64,000 bases of DNA from the NCBI GenBank assembly GCA_900314825.1, contig OMWS01000003.1:1-64000 (forward strand), in the 5' to 3' direction. Source of the DNA: an uncultured Veillonellaceae bacterium (GTDB taxonomy: Bacteria; Bacillota; Negativicutes; Selenomonadales; Selenomonadaceae). Each line of letters begins with the position of its first letter. Within the stretch, counting starts at the first letter, position 1. Under the pieces are notes generated by a model. The model saw nothing but the letters and a program-made list of their open reading frames with translations. It made no database searches and was not told where the DNA came from. Below are positions 14,920 to 22,943 of this stretch, piece after piece. The position numbers were made by a program, and so were the translations under genes.

Positions 14920-16509
14920 ATGAATCCGAGAGAACTTTTGCAAGGGGGCGGAAACGACGGGATGCTGAGCACGTTCATCCATTCGCGGCTGCGGGCGATT
15001 TCATTCCTCGTCGGCGGAGCGTGCGTCGTTATTGCGTTCAGCCTGTACCTTTTCGTGAGCTACGCCGGCGTCGTGAATGATGCGGGCGTCGTGCGCGGCG
15101 GCAGCCAGCGCGTCGTAAAGCAGGTTTTCGCGGGCGAGGAAGCCACGAAGACGATCACGGCCGTCGAGGGCAAGCTCACGTCCATCGGCGAGCGCATGCA
15201 CCTCGGCAGCTTCCCGGAAAAGCGCGATGCGTGCGAAGCATATTGGAACGGCACGGTGAAGCCGGCCATCGCGGCTTATCAGGCGGGCGGCGAGGAAAAG
15301 CCGCTCTATGAGGCGAGCGAGGAATACTTCGCGAAGACGAACGCGATGGTCGAGGCCGCGGAAGTCCTCGTGAACTTCATGGCGGGCCTTTTGGCCGTTC
15401 TGCTCATCGCGCTCGTCGCCATCGTCGGGGCCGTGCTGAAGGGCGTGGACAATATCTTCGTCGAGCGCGTCGTCTCCCCGATCGACACGCTGGAGGAAGC
15501 CGTCACGCGGCTCGCGCGCGGCGCGCTCGGCAAAAAATTCGAATATCCACGTCATGACGAGATCGGCCGCGTCTATGACGTGCTCGAAGCGATGCGCGTG
15601 CGCCTGCAGGGCTACGTGCAGGACATCGATGCGAACCTCGGCAGCATGGCGGGCGGCGACTTCGTCACGGAGACGACGACGGAGTATCAGGGCGATTTCC
15701 AGCCCATCCGCGACAATATCCAGCGCATCCGCGCCGCGATGAAAGAGGCGTTCCAGTCCGTCGAGAAGATGGCGGAGGAAGTCGCCGTCAGCGCGGGCGA
15801 GGTCTCGAAGGTCTCGCAGAGCCTCGCCGAGGGCGCGATGTCGCAGAACGAGAGCGTGCAGGATCTCGGCACGCACATCGAGCAGACCATGACGCAGATG
15901 GAAGGCTCGGAGCAATTCGTCACGGACGCGGCTGCCGGCAGCGAAGCGACGCGCAAGAGCGTCGACGCGAGCCGCGCCGAGATGGATCGCGTCGTTGAAG
16001 CGATGAAAAACATTCAGGAGACAGCCGCGAGCGTGCGCGGCATCCTCGACACGCTCGATGCGATCACGGATCAGACCGGCCTCCTCGCGCTCAATGCCTC
16101 GATCGAAGCCGCGCGTGCCGGCGAAGCGGGTCGCGGCTTTGCCGTCGTCGCGGACGAAGTGCGCAAGCTCGCCGAGGAATCGTCGCAGTCGTCGAAAGAA
16201 ATCGGCACGCTCATCGGCAAGGCCATCGATGCCATCGAAGAGGGTACGGCCGTCGTGCGCGATGCCTCCACGGCGCTTTCGGACATCACGCAGCATGCCG
16301 ACCACGCGGCAGAGCTCGTCACGCGCATCGGTGAGGGAAGCCGCGAAGAAGTCGAGAAGATGAAGGAAGTCCAGCGCCTTGCCAATGACATCCTCGCCGT
16401 CGTCACGGACAACTCTGCGATCTCCGAAGAATGCGCGGCCTCGAGCAGCCAGCTCTCGTCGTACTCCGATGCGCTCAAAGAAAACGTCGGACGCTTCCAG
16501 ACGCGGTGA
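14920..16509 (+). CDS. Methyl-accepting chemotaxis protein
   Basis: 529 residues. A membrane helix at about 27-50 is followed by a short extracytoplasmic part of about 95 residues and a second helix at about 148-172. A HAMP domain comes next ([20 protein letters not shown]), then a signalling domain whose tip region reads [20 protein letters not shown] and [20 protein letters not shown]. The sensor part is much shorter than a Cache domain. GGAAGGGG precedes the ATG. The gene before it encodes an orphan periplasmic sugar-binding protein, a possible ligand carrier. It would signal through CheA to the flagella encoded at the end of this window. Confidence 0.92.
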   Translation: MNPRELLQGGGNDGMLSTFIHSRLRAISFLVGGACVVIAFSLYLFVSYAGVVNDAGVVRGGSQRVVKQVFAGEEATKTITAVEGKLTSIGERMHLGSFPEKRDACEAYWNGTVKPAIAAYQAGGEEKPLYEASEEYFAKTNAMVEAAEVLVNFMAGLLAVLLIALVAIVGAVLKGVDNIFVERVVSPIDTLEEAVTRLARGALGKKFEYPRHDEIGRVYDVLEAMRVRLQGYVQDIDANLGSMAGGDFVTETTTEYQGDFQPIRDNIQRIRAAMKEAFQSVEKMAEEVAVSAGEVSKVSQSLAEGAMSQNESVQDLGTHIEQTMTQMEGSEQFVTDAAAGSEATRKSVDASRAEMDRVVEAMKNIQETAASVRGILDTLDAITDQTGLLALNASIEAARAGEAGRGFAVVADEVRKLAEESSQSSKEIGTLIGKAIDAIEEGTAVVRDASTALSDITQHADHAAELVTRIGEGSREEVEKMKEVQRLANDILAVVTDNSAISEECAASSSQLSSYSDALKENVGRFQTR

Positions 16510-16642
16510 CGGCGCGGCTGAGTGGAACTGAAGCGCTCAAACGAAGTATGCGTTCCGAATGACAGAGAAACAAAAATGGCGCTGTTGCAGTTACTAGACC
16601 GATTCCATATGCATCTGTTGCCGAGCATAACGATTGCATCAG

Positions 16643-16910
16643 CCTTTCCCTCTGGGAAAGGGGGACCGCGAAGCGGTGGAAAGGTAAGCAGGCTCTTAGC
16701 GCTTTAGCGCTTAGAGCTCGCTTATGCCGACGAAGTCGGCTGTACAAGGGTGCGATAGCGGAACAAAAAATAAGAAGTCTTCAAAGCATCGAGTTGTTTG
16801 AGTTCAAACGATATGCTTTGAAGACTTCTTTGTATTTGGGACAAATCGCACCCTTGTACCCTCTCAGTCGCGCTACGCCTGCTGTAAGCGTTACGCTTAG
16901 CAATCTTATG
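16643..16910. repeat. MITE-like intergenic element, copy 1, with a long internal hairpin
   Basis: It begins with the same GAAAGGGGGACCGCGAAGCGG-type sequence (positions 16654-16675) found at 45697. Inside, TGTACAAGGGTGCGAT at 16741 pairs with ATCGCACCCTTGTAC at 16844-16858, and AAGAAGTCTTCAAAGCAT pairs with ATGCTTTGAAGACTTCTT, giving a stem-loop of about 118 bases. It fills the gap between the convergent chemoreceptor and threonine deaminase genes and may act as their terminator. No gene lies in it. Confidence 0.7.
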
Positions 16911-16957
16911 AAACCGTTCCAGTAAGTGCAACACTCCCATTTACTGTGTTTCAACGC

Positions 16958-18202
16958 TTAATAGATGCGTTCGACTTCATACCCGTGTTTCCCGAGCGCA
17001 CGGATGATGCGCTGGACGTGTTCTTCGTTGTGCGTCTCGCACGTGACCTCGAGCACGACCTTCTTGAAGCTGTCCGTGACTTTCGCCTGGTTGTGATTGA
17101 GCTCGATGACGTTCGCGTTTTCCGTCGCGAGGATGTGCGCGATGAGTTCGAGCTGGCCGGGCTTGTCCGGGAGCTGCACGGCAAAGCAGAACACGCGGCT
17201 GCGGGCGATGAGCGCTTTGTCGATGAGCGCGGAGATCGTCGAGATGTCGATGTTGCCGCCCGAGACGATGGCCGCGACCTTCTTGCCCTTGAACGGCAGC
17301 TTCTGGAGCGCCGCAAGCGACAGCACGCCCGCGCCTTCGGCGATGAGCTTGTGCTTCTCGATGAGCGAGAGGAGCGCGCCCATGATTTCCATCTCGGAGA
17401 CCGTGATGATGCCGTCGAGGTATTTTTTGCAGAACGCAAACGTGAGGTCGCCGGCCGTCTTCACGGCGCAGCCGTCGGCCACCGTGTCCGCCGACGGGAG
17501 CGTGACGATCTTGTCGGCTTTGAGCGCCGCTTTCATGCAGGCCGCGTTCGCCGGCTCGACACCGTAGACTTTGACGTTCGGGTTCACGAGCTTCGTCGCG
17601 AGCGCGACGCCCGACGCGAAGCCGCCGCCGCCGATCGGCACGAGGATCGCGTCGATGTCTTTCTGCGCGTCGATGATCTCGAGCGCCGTCGTGCCTTGGC
17701 CGAGCAGCACTTCGCGGTCGTTGAAGGGATGGATATAGACGTAGCCTTTTTCCTTCTGGAGCTTCAAGCTGTGCGCGTACGCGTCATCAAAGCCGTCGCC
17801 ATGCAGCACGACCTCGGCGCCGAGCGCCTTCGTGCCCTCGACTTTGAGGATCGGCGTCGTCGCGGGCATGCAGATGACGGCTTTGACGCCGAGCTTCTTC
17901 GCCGCGTAGGCGACGCCCTGCGCGTGGTTGCCGGCCGACGCCGTGATGACGCCTTTCGCTTTTTCCGCGTCCGTGAGCTGGCTGATCTTGTTGTAGGCGC
18001 CGCGTAGCTTGAACGCGCCCGTGTGCTGCAGGTTCTCCGGCTTCAGGTACACGTCGTTGCCCGAGAGCTCGGAAAAATAATCGCTGTGGATGAGCCGCGT
18101 CTTGCGCGCGACGCCTTCGAGCTGCTTCGCGGCGCGGTAGACGTCGGCGATCGTCGTCGACGCGACGATGTCGTCGACGGATTTCACTTTTTCTTCTGGC
18201 AT
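16958..18202 (-). CDS. ilvA: Threonine ammonia-lyase with C-terminal ACT domain
   Basis: 414 residues. It converts threonine to 2-oxobutyrate and ammonia, the first step toward isoleucine. Residues about 60-75 (LQHTGAFKLRGAYNKI) hold the PLP lysine, ASAGNHAQGVAYAA the phosphate loop, and PIGGGGFASGVALA the second glycine-rich loop. Residues about 335-414 are an ACT-like domain (RVFCFAVQLPDKPGQLELIA). At this length it is the short form with one ACT domain, related to TdcB-type enzymes, rather than the 510-residue biosynthetic form. Isoleucine feedback therefore cannot be assumed. The ilvBN genes are 32 kb away. Confidence 0.9.
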   Translation of the reverse strand: MPEEKVKSVDDIVASTTIADVYRAAKQLEGVARKTRLIHSDYFSELSGNDVYLKPENLQHTGAFKLRGAYNKISQLTDAEKAKGVITASAGNHAQGVAYAAKKLGVKAVICMPATTPILKVEGTKALGAEVVLHGDGFDDAYAHSLKLQKEKGYVYIHPFNDREVLLGQGTTALEIIDAQKDIDAILVPIGGGGFASGVALATKLVNPNVKVYGVEPANAACMKAALKADKIVTLPSADTVADGCAVKTAGDLTFAFCKKYLDGIITVSEMEIMGALLSLIEKHKLIAEGAGVLSLAALQKLPFKGKKVAAIVSGGNIDISTISALIDKALIARSRVFCFAVQLPDKPGQLELIAHILATENANVIELNHNQAKVTDSFKKVVLEVTCETHNEEHVQRIIRALGKHGYEVERIY

Positions 18203-18246
18203 GAAAAAATCCCTCAGCTTTCTACATAAATAGGATGTCTGCTTCC

Positions 18247-18275
18247 AGTCTATCGAAGCGCGCGAATCCTGTCAA
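18247..18275 (-). promoter_or_regulatory. ilvA promoter
   Basis: On the minus strand TTGACA (18275-18270) and TAGACT (18252-18247) with a 17-base spacer. Confidence 0.65.
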
Positions 18276-18333
18276 TCAAGAAATGTGCGGCGCGCGCAAG
18301 AATTTTTTGGAATTTTGTTTTTCTGAAAAGGGT

Positions 18334-18362
18334 TTTTGGCAAAACATAGCGAATGATACAAT
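18334..18362 (+). promoter_or_regulatory. Promoter of the universal stress protein genes
   Basis: TACAAT at 18357-18362 preceded by TG-A (extended -10); the -35 (TTTTGG) is weak. Confidence 0.45.
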
Positions 18363-18391
18363 ATCAGAGGAGCACACGAGGAGGGGTGTCC

Positions 18392-18832
18392 ATGGAAGCA
18401 TGGGAAGGCGTCACGAGGATCCTCGTGCCCGTGGATGGTTCCGCCGGCTCGCTCAAGGCGCTCGACACGGCCATCTTGCTCGCGCGGTCGAGCGGCGCGA
18501 CGATCGACATCCTCTACGTCTCGTATTTCGCGTCGGAGACGGACACGGCGAACCTCGTCAGCTGGCTGCCGGAGCGCCTCACGCGCCCCGTCGCGCCGGC
18601 CGTGCACCATGCGCTCGGGACGGCGGAGGAACGCGTCAAGGGCGTCGTGCCGTACGAGCTGCACGAGCGGACGGGCAACCCGCCGCGCGAGATCCTGCGC
18701 TTTGCAGAGGAGCATGACGCGCCCATCGTCATCGGCGGGCGCGGGCTCAGCCGCGTCGAAGGATTCTTCCTGGGGAGCGTCAGCCAGGAGATCATGGAAA
18801 AAGCCAAGGGCACGGTGCTCATCGTCAAATGA
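18392..18832 (+). CDS. Universal stress protein (UspA family)
   Basis: 146 residues of a single UspA domain: RILVPVDGSAGSLKALDTAI at the N terminus and APIVIGGRGLSRVEGFFLGS near 120. The second segment carries the G-2x-G-9x-G(S) ATP-binding pattern, so it is an ATP-binding type. The ATG at 18392 has GAGGAGGGG just upstream; the frame is open to 18353 but without a ribosome site. A second, different Usp gene follows after 15 bases, so they form one operon. Confidence 0.88.
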   Translation: MEAWEGVTRILVPVDGSAGSLKALDTAILLARSSGATIDILYVSYFASETDTANLVSWLPERLTRPVAPAVHHALGTAEERVKGVVPYELHERTGNPPREILRFAEEHDAPIVIGGRGLSRVEGFFLGSVSQEIMEKAKGTVLIVK

Positions 18833-18847
18833 TAGGAGGTTTTCATC

Positions 18848-19267
18848 ATGGAAATCAAGAACATTCTCGTCCCGGTCGATGGATCGGAAGGCTCGGACCG
18901 CGCGGTCACGCAGGCCATCGCGCTCGCGGAGGCGTGCGACGCGAAGCTGAATTTCCTCTACGTCGCGAACATCAACCAGCTCGCGATCAACGCGTGCCTG
19001 TCGGACGCGATCCTCGATGCCGTGACGAAAGCCGGCAACGTCATCCTCGACCGCGTCATGGACATGGTGCCGACGGGCGTGGAGAAGGAAGCGTTCTCCG
19101 AGACGGGCTCGCCCGCCGTCGTCATCCTCGACTTCGCGGCGGACAACGCCATGGACATGATTGTCATGGGGAGCCGCGGCCTCGGCGTCGTCAAGGGCGT
19201 GCTCCTCGGCAGCGTCAGCCAGTACATCGTCGAGCAGTCGAAATGCCCGGTGCTCGTCGTCAAATAA
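18848..19267 (+). CDS. Universal stress protein (UspA family)
   Basis: 139 residues, again one UspA domain: NILVPVDGSEGSDRAVTQAI and, near the end, MDMIVMGSRGLGVVKGVLLG with the ATP-binding glycine pattern. AGGAGG lies 8 bases before the ATG. It diverges clearly from the preceding Usp in the middle third, so this is an old duplication, not a recent one. The degenerate GGDEF gene follows 60 bases later and may be co-transcribed. Confidence 0.9.
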   Translation: MEIKNILVPVDGSEGSDRAVTQAIALAEACDAKLNFLYVANINQLAINACLSDAILDAVTKAGNVILDRVMDMVPTGVEKEAFSETGSPAVVILDFAADNAMDMIVMGSRGLGVVKGVLLGSVSQYIVEQSKCPVLVVK

Positions 19268-19327
19268 CGTTTTCACAGGGATTTGGGGCGTCCCGCATAC
19301 GCAGATACTAAGGAGAACTGAAAGGAT

Positions 19328-20398
19328 ATGGCAGAAACGGCAGCAGAAACGCAGGCAGGCGTGCCGGCGGAGGCGCAGAAGGAAACGCCGACGGGCATGA
19401 CGATGGAGATCCCGTCCGAGGGATTCTCGAAAGTGCTGTTCAGCGGCGTCGGCATGACGCTCGACGCGTCGCTGACGCGCGGGGCGGGCATCCGCCTCAT
19501 GCAGGAGCGCGAGCAGGCGCTCGAGATGATGCTCGAGAAGACGGCCGTGACGATCTTCACGTACGACATCGAGGAGGACACGCTGTACTTCCAGCGCGTG
19601 CTGTCCGACCGCACGCGCGAGGAGCGCAAAGTCCGCAACTTCCACGCCGTGCTCGACATGGCGGCGCACGGCAAGGAGCCGGAGGGCCGCCGCATGGCCG
19701 AGGCGATGCGCGAAGCCATCCGCGGGCCGAAGGAGGACACCGTCGAGTTCTACGGCAGCCTGTTTTACGACCGGCCGCATTGGAACCGCGTCGAGTACCG
19801 CAGCGTGCCGGCGGCCGACGGCATCGTCGCCTGCATCGTCGGCTTCAGCCGCGTCGTCGATGCCGAGCACCATGGCGAGACGACGCTCGCCTCCGCGAGC
19901 CCGTCGTACACGTCGAACGCGCGCGCGCCGCGCGGCGCGGAGATCGAGACGGACATCAACCGCCGCCTGCGCAGCCTCCAGACGGGCGAGAAGGGCACGG
20001 TCTTCCTCATCGAGCTGCCGAACTACCACGACCTCCTGCAGAACCATCCGATGGCGAACGCCGGCGGCTTCCTGCGCGCCGTGACGGAGAGCATCCTCTC
20101 GGACTTCCGCGGCGAGGACATCCTCGGCCAGGTCGCGGAGAACGTCTTCGTGCTGTTCATCTGCGGCCGCACGTCGCTCGACATCATCGAGCGCCGCGCA
20201 CAGCGCGTCATCGAGCTCGTGCAGAAAGTCTCCATGCACGGCTTCGAAGACATCCGCGTCAGCGTCGGCGTCGCGGCGACTGGCACGGCAGGCAGCCTCT
20301 ACACGACGCTCTACCACCGCGCCGAGGCCGCGCTCGCGACCGCGAAAGCGCACGGGGAGAACAACTACCGCGTGTATTTTGAAGAAGAAAAAATCTGA
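19328..20398 (+). CDS. Degenerate GGDEF-domain protein with PAS-like N-terminal part
   Basis: 356 residues, soluble. Residues about 65-185 look like a PAS-type sensor (VTIFTYDIEEDTLYFQRV and onward to IVGFSRVVD). Residues about 210-350 follow the diguanylate cyclase fold, ending with VSVGVAATG and a YHRAEAALATAKAHGENNYR segment. The signature GGDEF is replaced: DILGQVAENVFVLFI stands where a Gly-Gly-Asp-Glu-Phe loop should be, so catalysis is not expected. It may bind a ligand or partner instead. It lies downstream of two stress-protein genes, and a strong terminator follows. Confidence 0.7.
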   Translation: MAETAAETQAGVPAEAQKETPTGMTMEIPSEGFSKVLFSGVGMTLDASLTRGAGIRLMQEREQALEMMLEKTAVTIFTYDIEEDTLYFQRVLSDRTREERKVRNFHAVLDMAAHGKEPEGRRMAEAMREAIRGPKEDTVEFYGSLFYDRPHWNRVEYRSVPAADGIVACIVGFSRVVDAEHHGETTLASASPSYTSNARAPRGAEIETDINRRLRSLQTGEKGTVFLIELPNYHDLLQNHPMANAGGFLRAVTESILSDFRGEDILGQVAENVFVLFICGRTSLDIIERRAQRVIELVQKVSMHGFEDIRVSVGVAATGTAGSLYTTLYHRAEAALATAKAHGENNYRVYFEEEKI

Positions 20399-20412
20399 TT
20401 GCGTGCATGAAA

Positions 20413-20449
20413 GCGGCGGCCTGCGATTTTGCAGGCCGCCGCTGTTTTT
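20413..20449 (+). terminator. Strong terminator after the degenerate GGDEF gene
   Basis: GCGGCGGCCTGC pairs perfectly with GCAGGCCGCCGC across a six-base loop, followed by TGTTTTT. Confidence 0.85.
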
Positions 20450-20516
20450 CTCCCAATATGCGTTGCCTTTCTCCCAAAATGGATATGGATTTGGGAGAAA
20501 GAAGGATACATGCGTG

Positions 20517-20852
20517 TTATTTTTGCGCAACATCGAAAAGCTGGCCAGTGATATTGCAGCATTTTTCGATGAAGTCTTCGGGTGCGTGCTCGATGAATTT
20601 CGCATTGCGTTGGCGCAGGTCAAGGGAGCGCACTTGGAAGGGCAGGGCAAAGCCGGTAGTCATCATGCCCTGCGGCAATGGAAATTCCAAAACGAAGCCG
20701 TGCTTGTGGCTGGTGATGGGAATTACAATCTGCAAGCCGCCAGGAAGCGACACGTCATCTCGGCTGACAATCATGACCGGGCGGTAGTTCCCTTGTTCAT
20801 GTCCCGCAACAGGATTCAAGTTCACTTTGCAAATATCGCCTTGCTGGAACAT
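20517..20852 (-). CDS. mazF: MazF/PemK-family toxin (mRNA interferase)
   Basis: 111 residues. GDICKVNLNPVAGHEQGNYR followed by RPVMIVSRD is the MazF N-terminal signature, with the conserved Gly-Asp and Arg-Pro. VIPITSHKH and ALPFQVRSLD complete the fold. MazF proteins cut mRNA at short sequence motifs. The start follows the antitoxin stop directly (TGA then ATG), so translation is coupled. A MazE-type antitoxin gene lies upstream. Confidence 0.88.
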   Translation of the reverse strand: MFQQGDICKVNLNPVAGHEQGNYRPVMIVSRDDVSLPGGLQIVIPITSHKHGFVLEFPLPQGMMTTGFALPFQVRSLDLRQRNAKFIEHAPEDFIEKCCNITGQLFDVAQK

Positions 20853-21116
20853 TCAATCGATCACCTCCGCGCCGACATCTCCGCCCCAATCCATTTCTTT
20901 GGAATTTCCGACATCGTTCGCCGTGATTTCCGACAGAGGTTTATGATAGTAGCTTTCATACATTTCTTTGAGGTCATACCTGGGCTGAATGACGATCTGG
21001 TTGCGATGCGAACGGAGTTCCACTTTCGAGCCGGCATGAAAGCCAATCTCTGATGCCATTTGGCTGGGAATCCGGACTCCGATGCTGTTGCCCCATTTCG
21101 TTAGTGTTGCCTCCAT
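20853..21116 (-). CDS. mazE: MazE-type AbrB-fold antitoxin
   Basis: 87 residues. ATLTKWGNSIGVRIPSQMAS at the N terminus is the swapped-hairpin AbrB/MazE DNA-binding domain; the acidic C terminus (about residues 50-87) is the expected toxin-binding tail. It neutralises the MazF-type protein encoded next and should repress the pair by binding the palindrome in its promoter. The start is preceded by GGAGG-like sequence on the minus strand. Confidence 0.88.
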   Translation of the reverse strand: MEATLTKWGNSIGVRIPSQMASEIGFHAGSKVELRSHRNQIVIQPRYDLKEMYESYYHKPLSEITANDVGNSKEMDWGGDVGAEVID

Positions 21117-21135
21117 GAGGAATCAACTCCCTTCT

Positions 21136-21175
21136 GTTGATATACATTGTATATCAACATTTTTTTGCTGTCAAT
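21136..21175 (-). promoter_or_regulatory. mazEF promoter with overlapping palindromic operator
   Basis: On the minus strand TTGACA (21175-21170) and TACAAT (21151-21146) have an 18-base spacer. A perfect palindrome with half-sites GTTGATATACA and TGTATATCAAC around one base covers 21136-21158, on top of the -10. Repressor binding there would block polymerase. Confidence 0.8.
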
Positions 21176-21303
21176 GAAGTATTTTTTATCAGCCACGATG
21201 AGCAAAACGCCGCGAGTGGGACGGTGAGGATGACGCCGATGCCGCCGGAGAGGCCTTGCATGAGGACGATGCCCACGCCGTTCGAGTTCAGGAACTGCAA
21301 AAT
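21154..21303 (-). pseudogene. C-terminal remnant of a multipass membrane protein (YibE/F-like)
   Basis: The minus-strand frame reads FLNSNGVGIVLMQGLSGGIG and then VILTVPLAAFCSSWLI. This resembles the last helix of YibE/F-type membrane proteins. The frame begins after a stop codon and ends inside the mazEF promoter. It has no start and nothing upstream, so I take it as a fragment. The assignment is uncertain. Confidence 0.35.
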
Positions 21304-21315
21304 GTTTTACAAAAA

Positions 21316-21343
21316 GCTGCCTCCCTCGGAAAAGGGAGGCAGC
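21316..21343 (-). terminator. Terminator of the phosphoesterase fragment
   Basis: GCTGCCTCCC and GGGAGGCAGC pair perfectly. The T-run is on the minus strand side (TTTTTGTAAAAC). Confidence 0.75.
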
Positions 21344-21363
21344 CCCGTTATGGAATGATATCG

Positions 21364-21861
21364 TCAGTCCTTGATGATGCTGTACGATTCATCAATCGGC
21401 TTGCCGGTTTCCACATCGTACGTGTCGATCGTGAAGCTCGTCTTCGTGATGCGGATGACGGAGTACGTCGGACGCCAATCCTGGTTGCGCGCCGCGATGT
21501 AGTCCTGCTGCTGCGGGATGAGCTCGTAGAACTTCGAGCCCGTCGCGGAGTTCGACGACATGTAGAACACGCCTTTCGGGTTGCGGAGCGTGCCTTGCTT
21601 CATGTCGGCGATCGTGTAGCAGAGGTTCTGGCTTTCGTAGACGGCCTTCTTGATGAGCGCTTCGTGGTCGGCTGCGTTGTAGTTGTTCGCGTTGATCATG
21701 ATGAAGAGCGCGTTGCCGTACGTGTAGAAATAGCCGTGGCCGGCCGTCGTCGGCGTCGCTTCCTCCGTGAACGGGTTCGGCGTGTGGAAGTGGTTCTGAT
21801 AGCCCGTCGTCATGCTGTCATGGTTCCAATTGTACGCATCGTTGTGCGGCGCGCAGGCACA
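21364..21861 (-). pseudogene. Metallophosphoesterase, C-terminal fragment
   Basis: The minus-strand frame encodes NWNHDSMTTGYQNHFHTPNP followed by a GHGYFYTYGNALFIMINANN segment. The first is like the Asn-His-Asp block and substrate loop of calcineurin-like phosphoesterases, the second like the strand before their last metal ligands. The N-terminal metal-binding half is absent: the frame opens abruptly about 21860 next to the nrdG terminator. An ATG at 21813 exists, but a protein from there would lack the Asn-His-Asp block too. Most likely broken. Confidence 0.65.
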
Positions 21862-21870
21862 ACAAAAAAA

Positions 21871-21902
21871 CGTGCGAGGGAAGCGGGTGCTTCCTTCGCA
21901 CG
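21871..21902. terminator. nrdG terminator
   Basis: CGTGCGAGGGAAGC and GCTTCCTTCGCACG pair perfectly. On the minus strand the hairpin is followed by TTTTTTT, so it ends the nrdG transcript. Confidence 0.85.
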
Positions 21903-21909
21903 TAAAAAT

Positions 21910-22416
21910 TCAGTCCGTATACAGCAGGACGACGCGTCCTGCTTTTCTCGTCTTCTGCATGTCGATGACGCGCTGGTTGCGCGAGCCGCGGAAATGGAGC
22001 GTGAGGTCGCGCTCCGCCTCCTCGTACGGCCCGTCGACAAGCACGTCGACCTCTGCGAGCAGCGCCCGCGTCGCCCGGTCTGCCTGCGCGCGCGCTTGGA
22101 GCTCCTCGAGCGTGTAGCCGCTGTAGCTCCAGACGTCGAGCCCGCGCGCGTGGAGCTGTTTCGCGAGGTCTGCGAGCGGGGCGGGCTGGAGGAACGGCTC
22201 GCCGCCGGAGAACGTCACGCCCGTGAGAAGCGGATTTTCCGTGACTTCCTCGAGGATTTTCTCTGTGTCGATGACGTGTCCGCCCTCCATCGGCTGCGTC
22301 TCGGGGTTCTGGCAGCCGCGGCAGCGATGCGCGCAACCTTGCGTGAAGACCGTCAGCCGCACGCCATCACCGTCGACGACGCTCTCATCGAGGATGCCCG
22401 CAATCCGCAGGTTCAC
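21910..22416 (-). CDS. nrdG: Anaerobic ribonucleotide reductase activating protein
   Basis: 168 residues, a small radical-SAM enzyme. CAHRCRGC near residue 28 is the CxxxCxxC cluster motif, GVTFSGGEPFLQ near 68 the SAM-binding GGEP loop, and VDVLVDGPYEEAERD near 124 is typical of NrdG. It makes a glycyl radical on the class III reductase. The start overlaps the stop of the previous gene by 4 bases (ATGA). That partner gene carries only the glycyl-radical end of NrdD; a full nrdD is not in this window. Confidence 0.92.
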   Translation of the reverse strand: MNLRIAGILDESVVDGDGVRLTVFTQGCAHRCRGCQNPETQPMEGGHVIDTEKILEEVTENPLLTGVTFSGGEPFLQPAPLADLAKQLHARGLDVWSYSGYTLEELQARAQADRATRALLAEVDVLVDGPYEEAERDLTLHFRGSRNQRVIDMQKTRKAGRVVLLYTD

Positions 22417-22709
22417 GCGTGCGCCGCCATCAGGCCGTGCTTCACGCGGTCATGCTCCTCGGCGCGCTTCGCATCATTCCAACGGTCGATCGTGCCGACG
22501 AGGTAGCCCGTGATGCGGCGGATGCGCTCGAACTTCTGTGGGCGCAGCTGATAGTCGAGCGCGACCGTGCCGTCCGGGCGGCAGGCGATCGAGATGCTGT
22601 CGACCGGCTCGTGCGTCTGCTCCTTGACGTACGAGATGTAGTTCGTGATTTCCTGCTCGGACATATCCGCGATGCCCTTGACGCTGACTTCCGTTCCGTT
22701 GACGACCAT
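22413..22709 (-). CDS. Stand-alone NrdD-type glycyl-radical C-terminal domain
   Basis: 98 residues from the ATG at 22709. The end reads ERIRRITGYLVGTIDRWNDA followed by KRAEEHDRVKH, which is the C-terminal radical segment of class III ribonucleotide reductase. Gly68 in RITGY is the expected radical site. The roughly 600-residue catalytic part and the CxxC zinc pairs that precede this segment in NrdD are missing. It overlaps nrdG by 4 bases. It is either a split NrdD or a spare radical domain, as YfiD is for pyruvate formate-lyase. The family call is confident; the role is inference. Confidence 0.7.
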   Translation of the reverse strand: MVVNGTEVSVKGIADMSEQEITNYISYVKEQTHEPVDSISIACRPDGTVALDYQLRPQKFERIRRITGYLVGTIDRWNDAKRAEEHDRVKHGLMAAHA

Positions 22710-22777
22710 GATGACCAGTTCCTTTCGTATCAAAGGGCGCAACCGCCCCCAAGATGTCGGTGTGTTTCTGTTTCTGT

Positions 22778-22807
22778 AGTATACAACATCTAGGAACGAT
22801 TCGTCAA
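22778..22807 (-). promoter_or_regulatory. Promoter of the nrd pair
   Basis: On the minus strand TTGACG (22807-22802) and TATACT (22783-22778) with an 18-base spacer. Confidence 0.65.
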
Positions 22808-22820
22808 GATGTGCACAAGA

Positions 22821-22841
22821 TGTTGATAAATTTGTGGATAA
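22821..22841. promoter_or_regulatory. DnaA-box-like sites upstream of the nrd promoter
   Basis: TGTGGATAA at 22833-22841 is a perfect DnaA box (reverse of TTATCCACA); TGTTGATAA at 22821-22829 differs by one base. They lie 15-35 bases upstream of the nrd -35. Confidence 0.4.
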
Positions 22842-22943
22842 ATGCCAATTAGCACGGTTTTCTCAGGGAAAAAAAGGAAAATCCGCCCGGCATCGCGAAT
22901 ATAAACAAAAACGACCGAAGATGGAGAGGGAGCGGGGAAGAAG

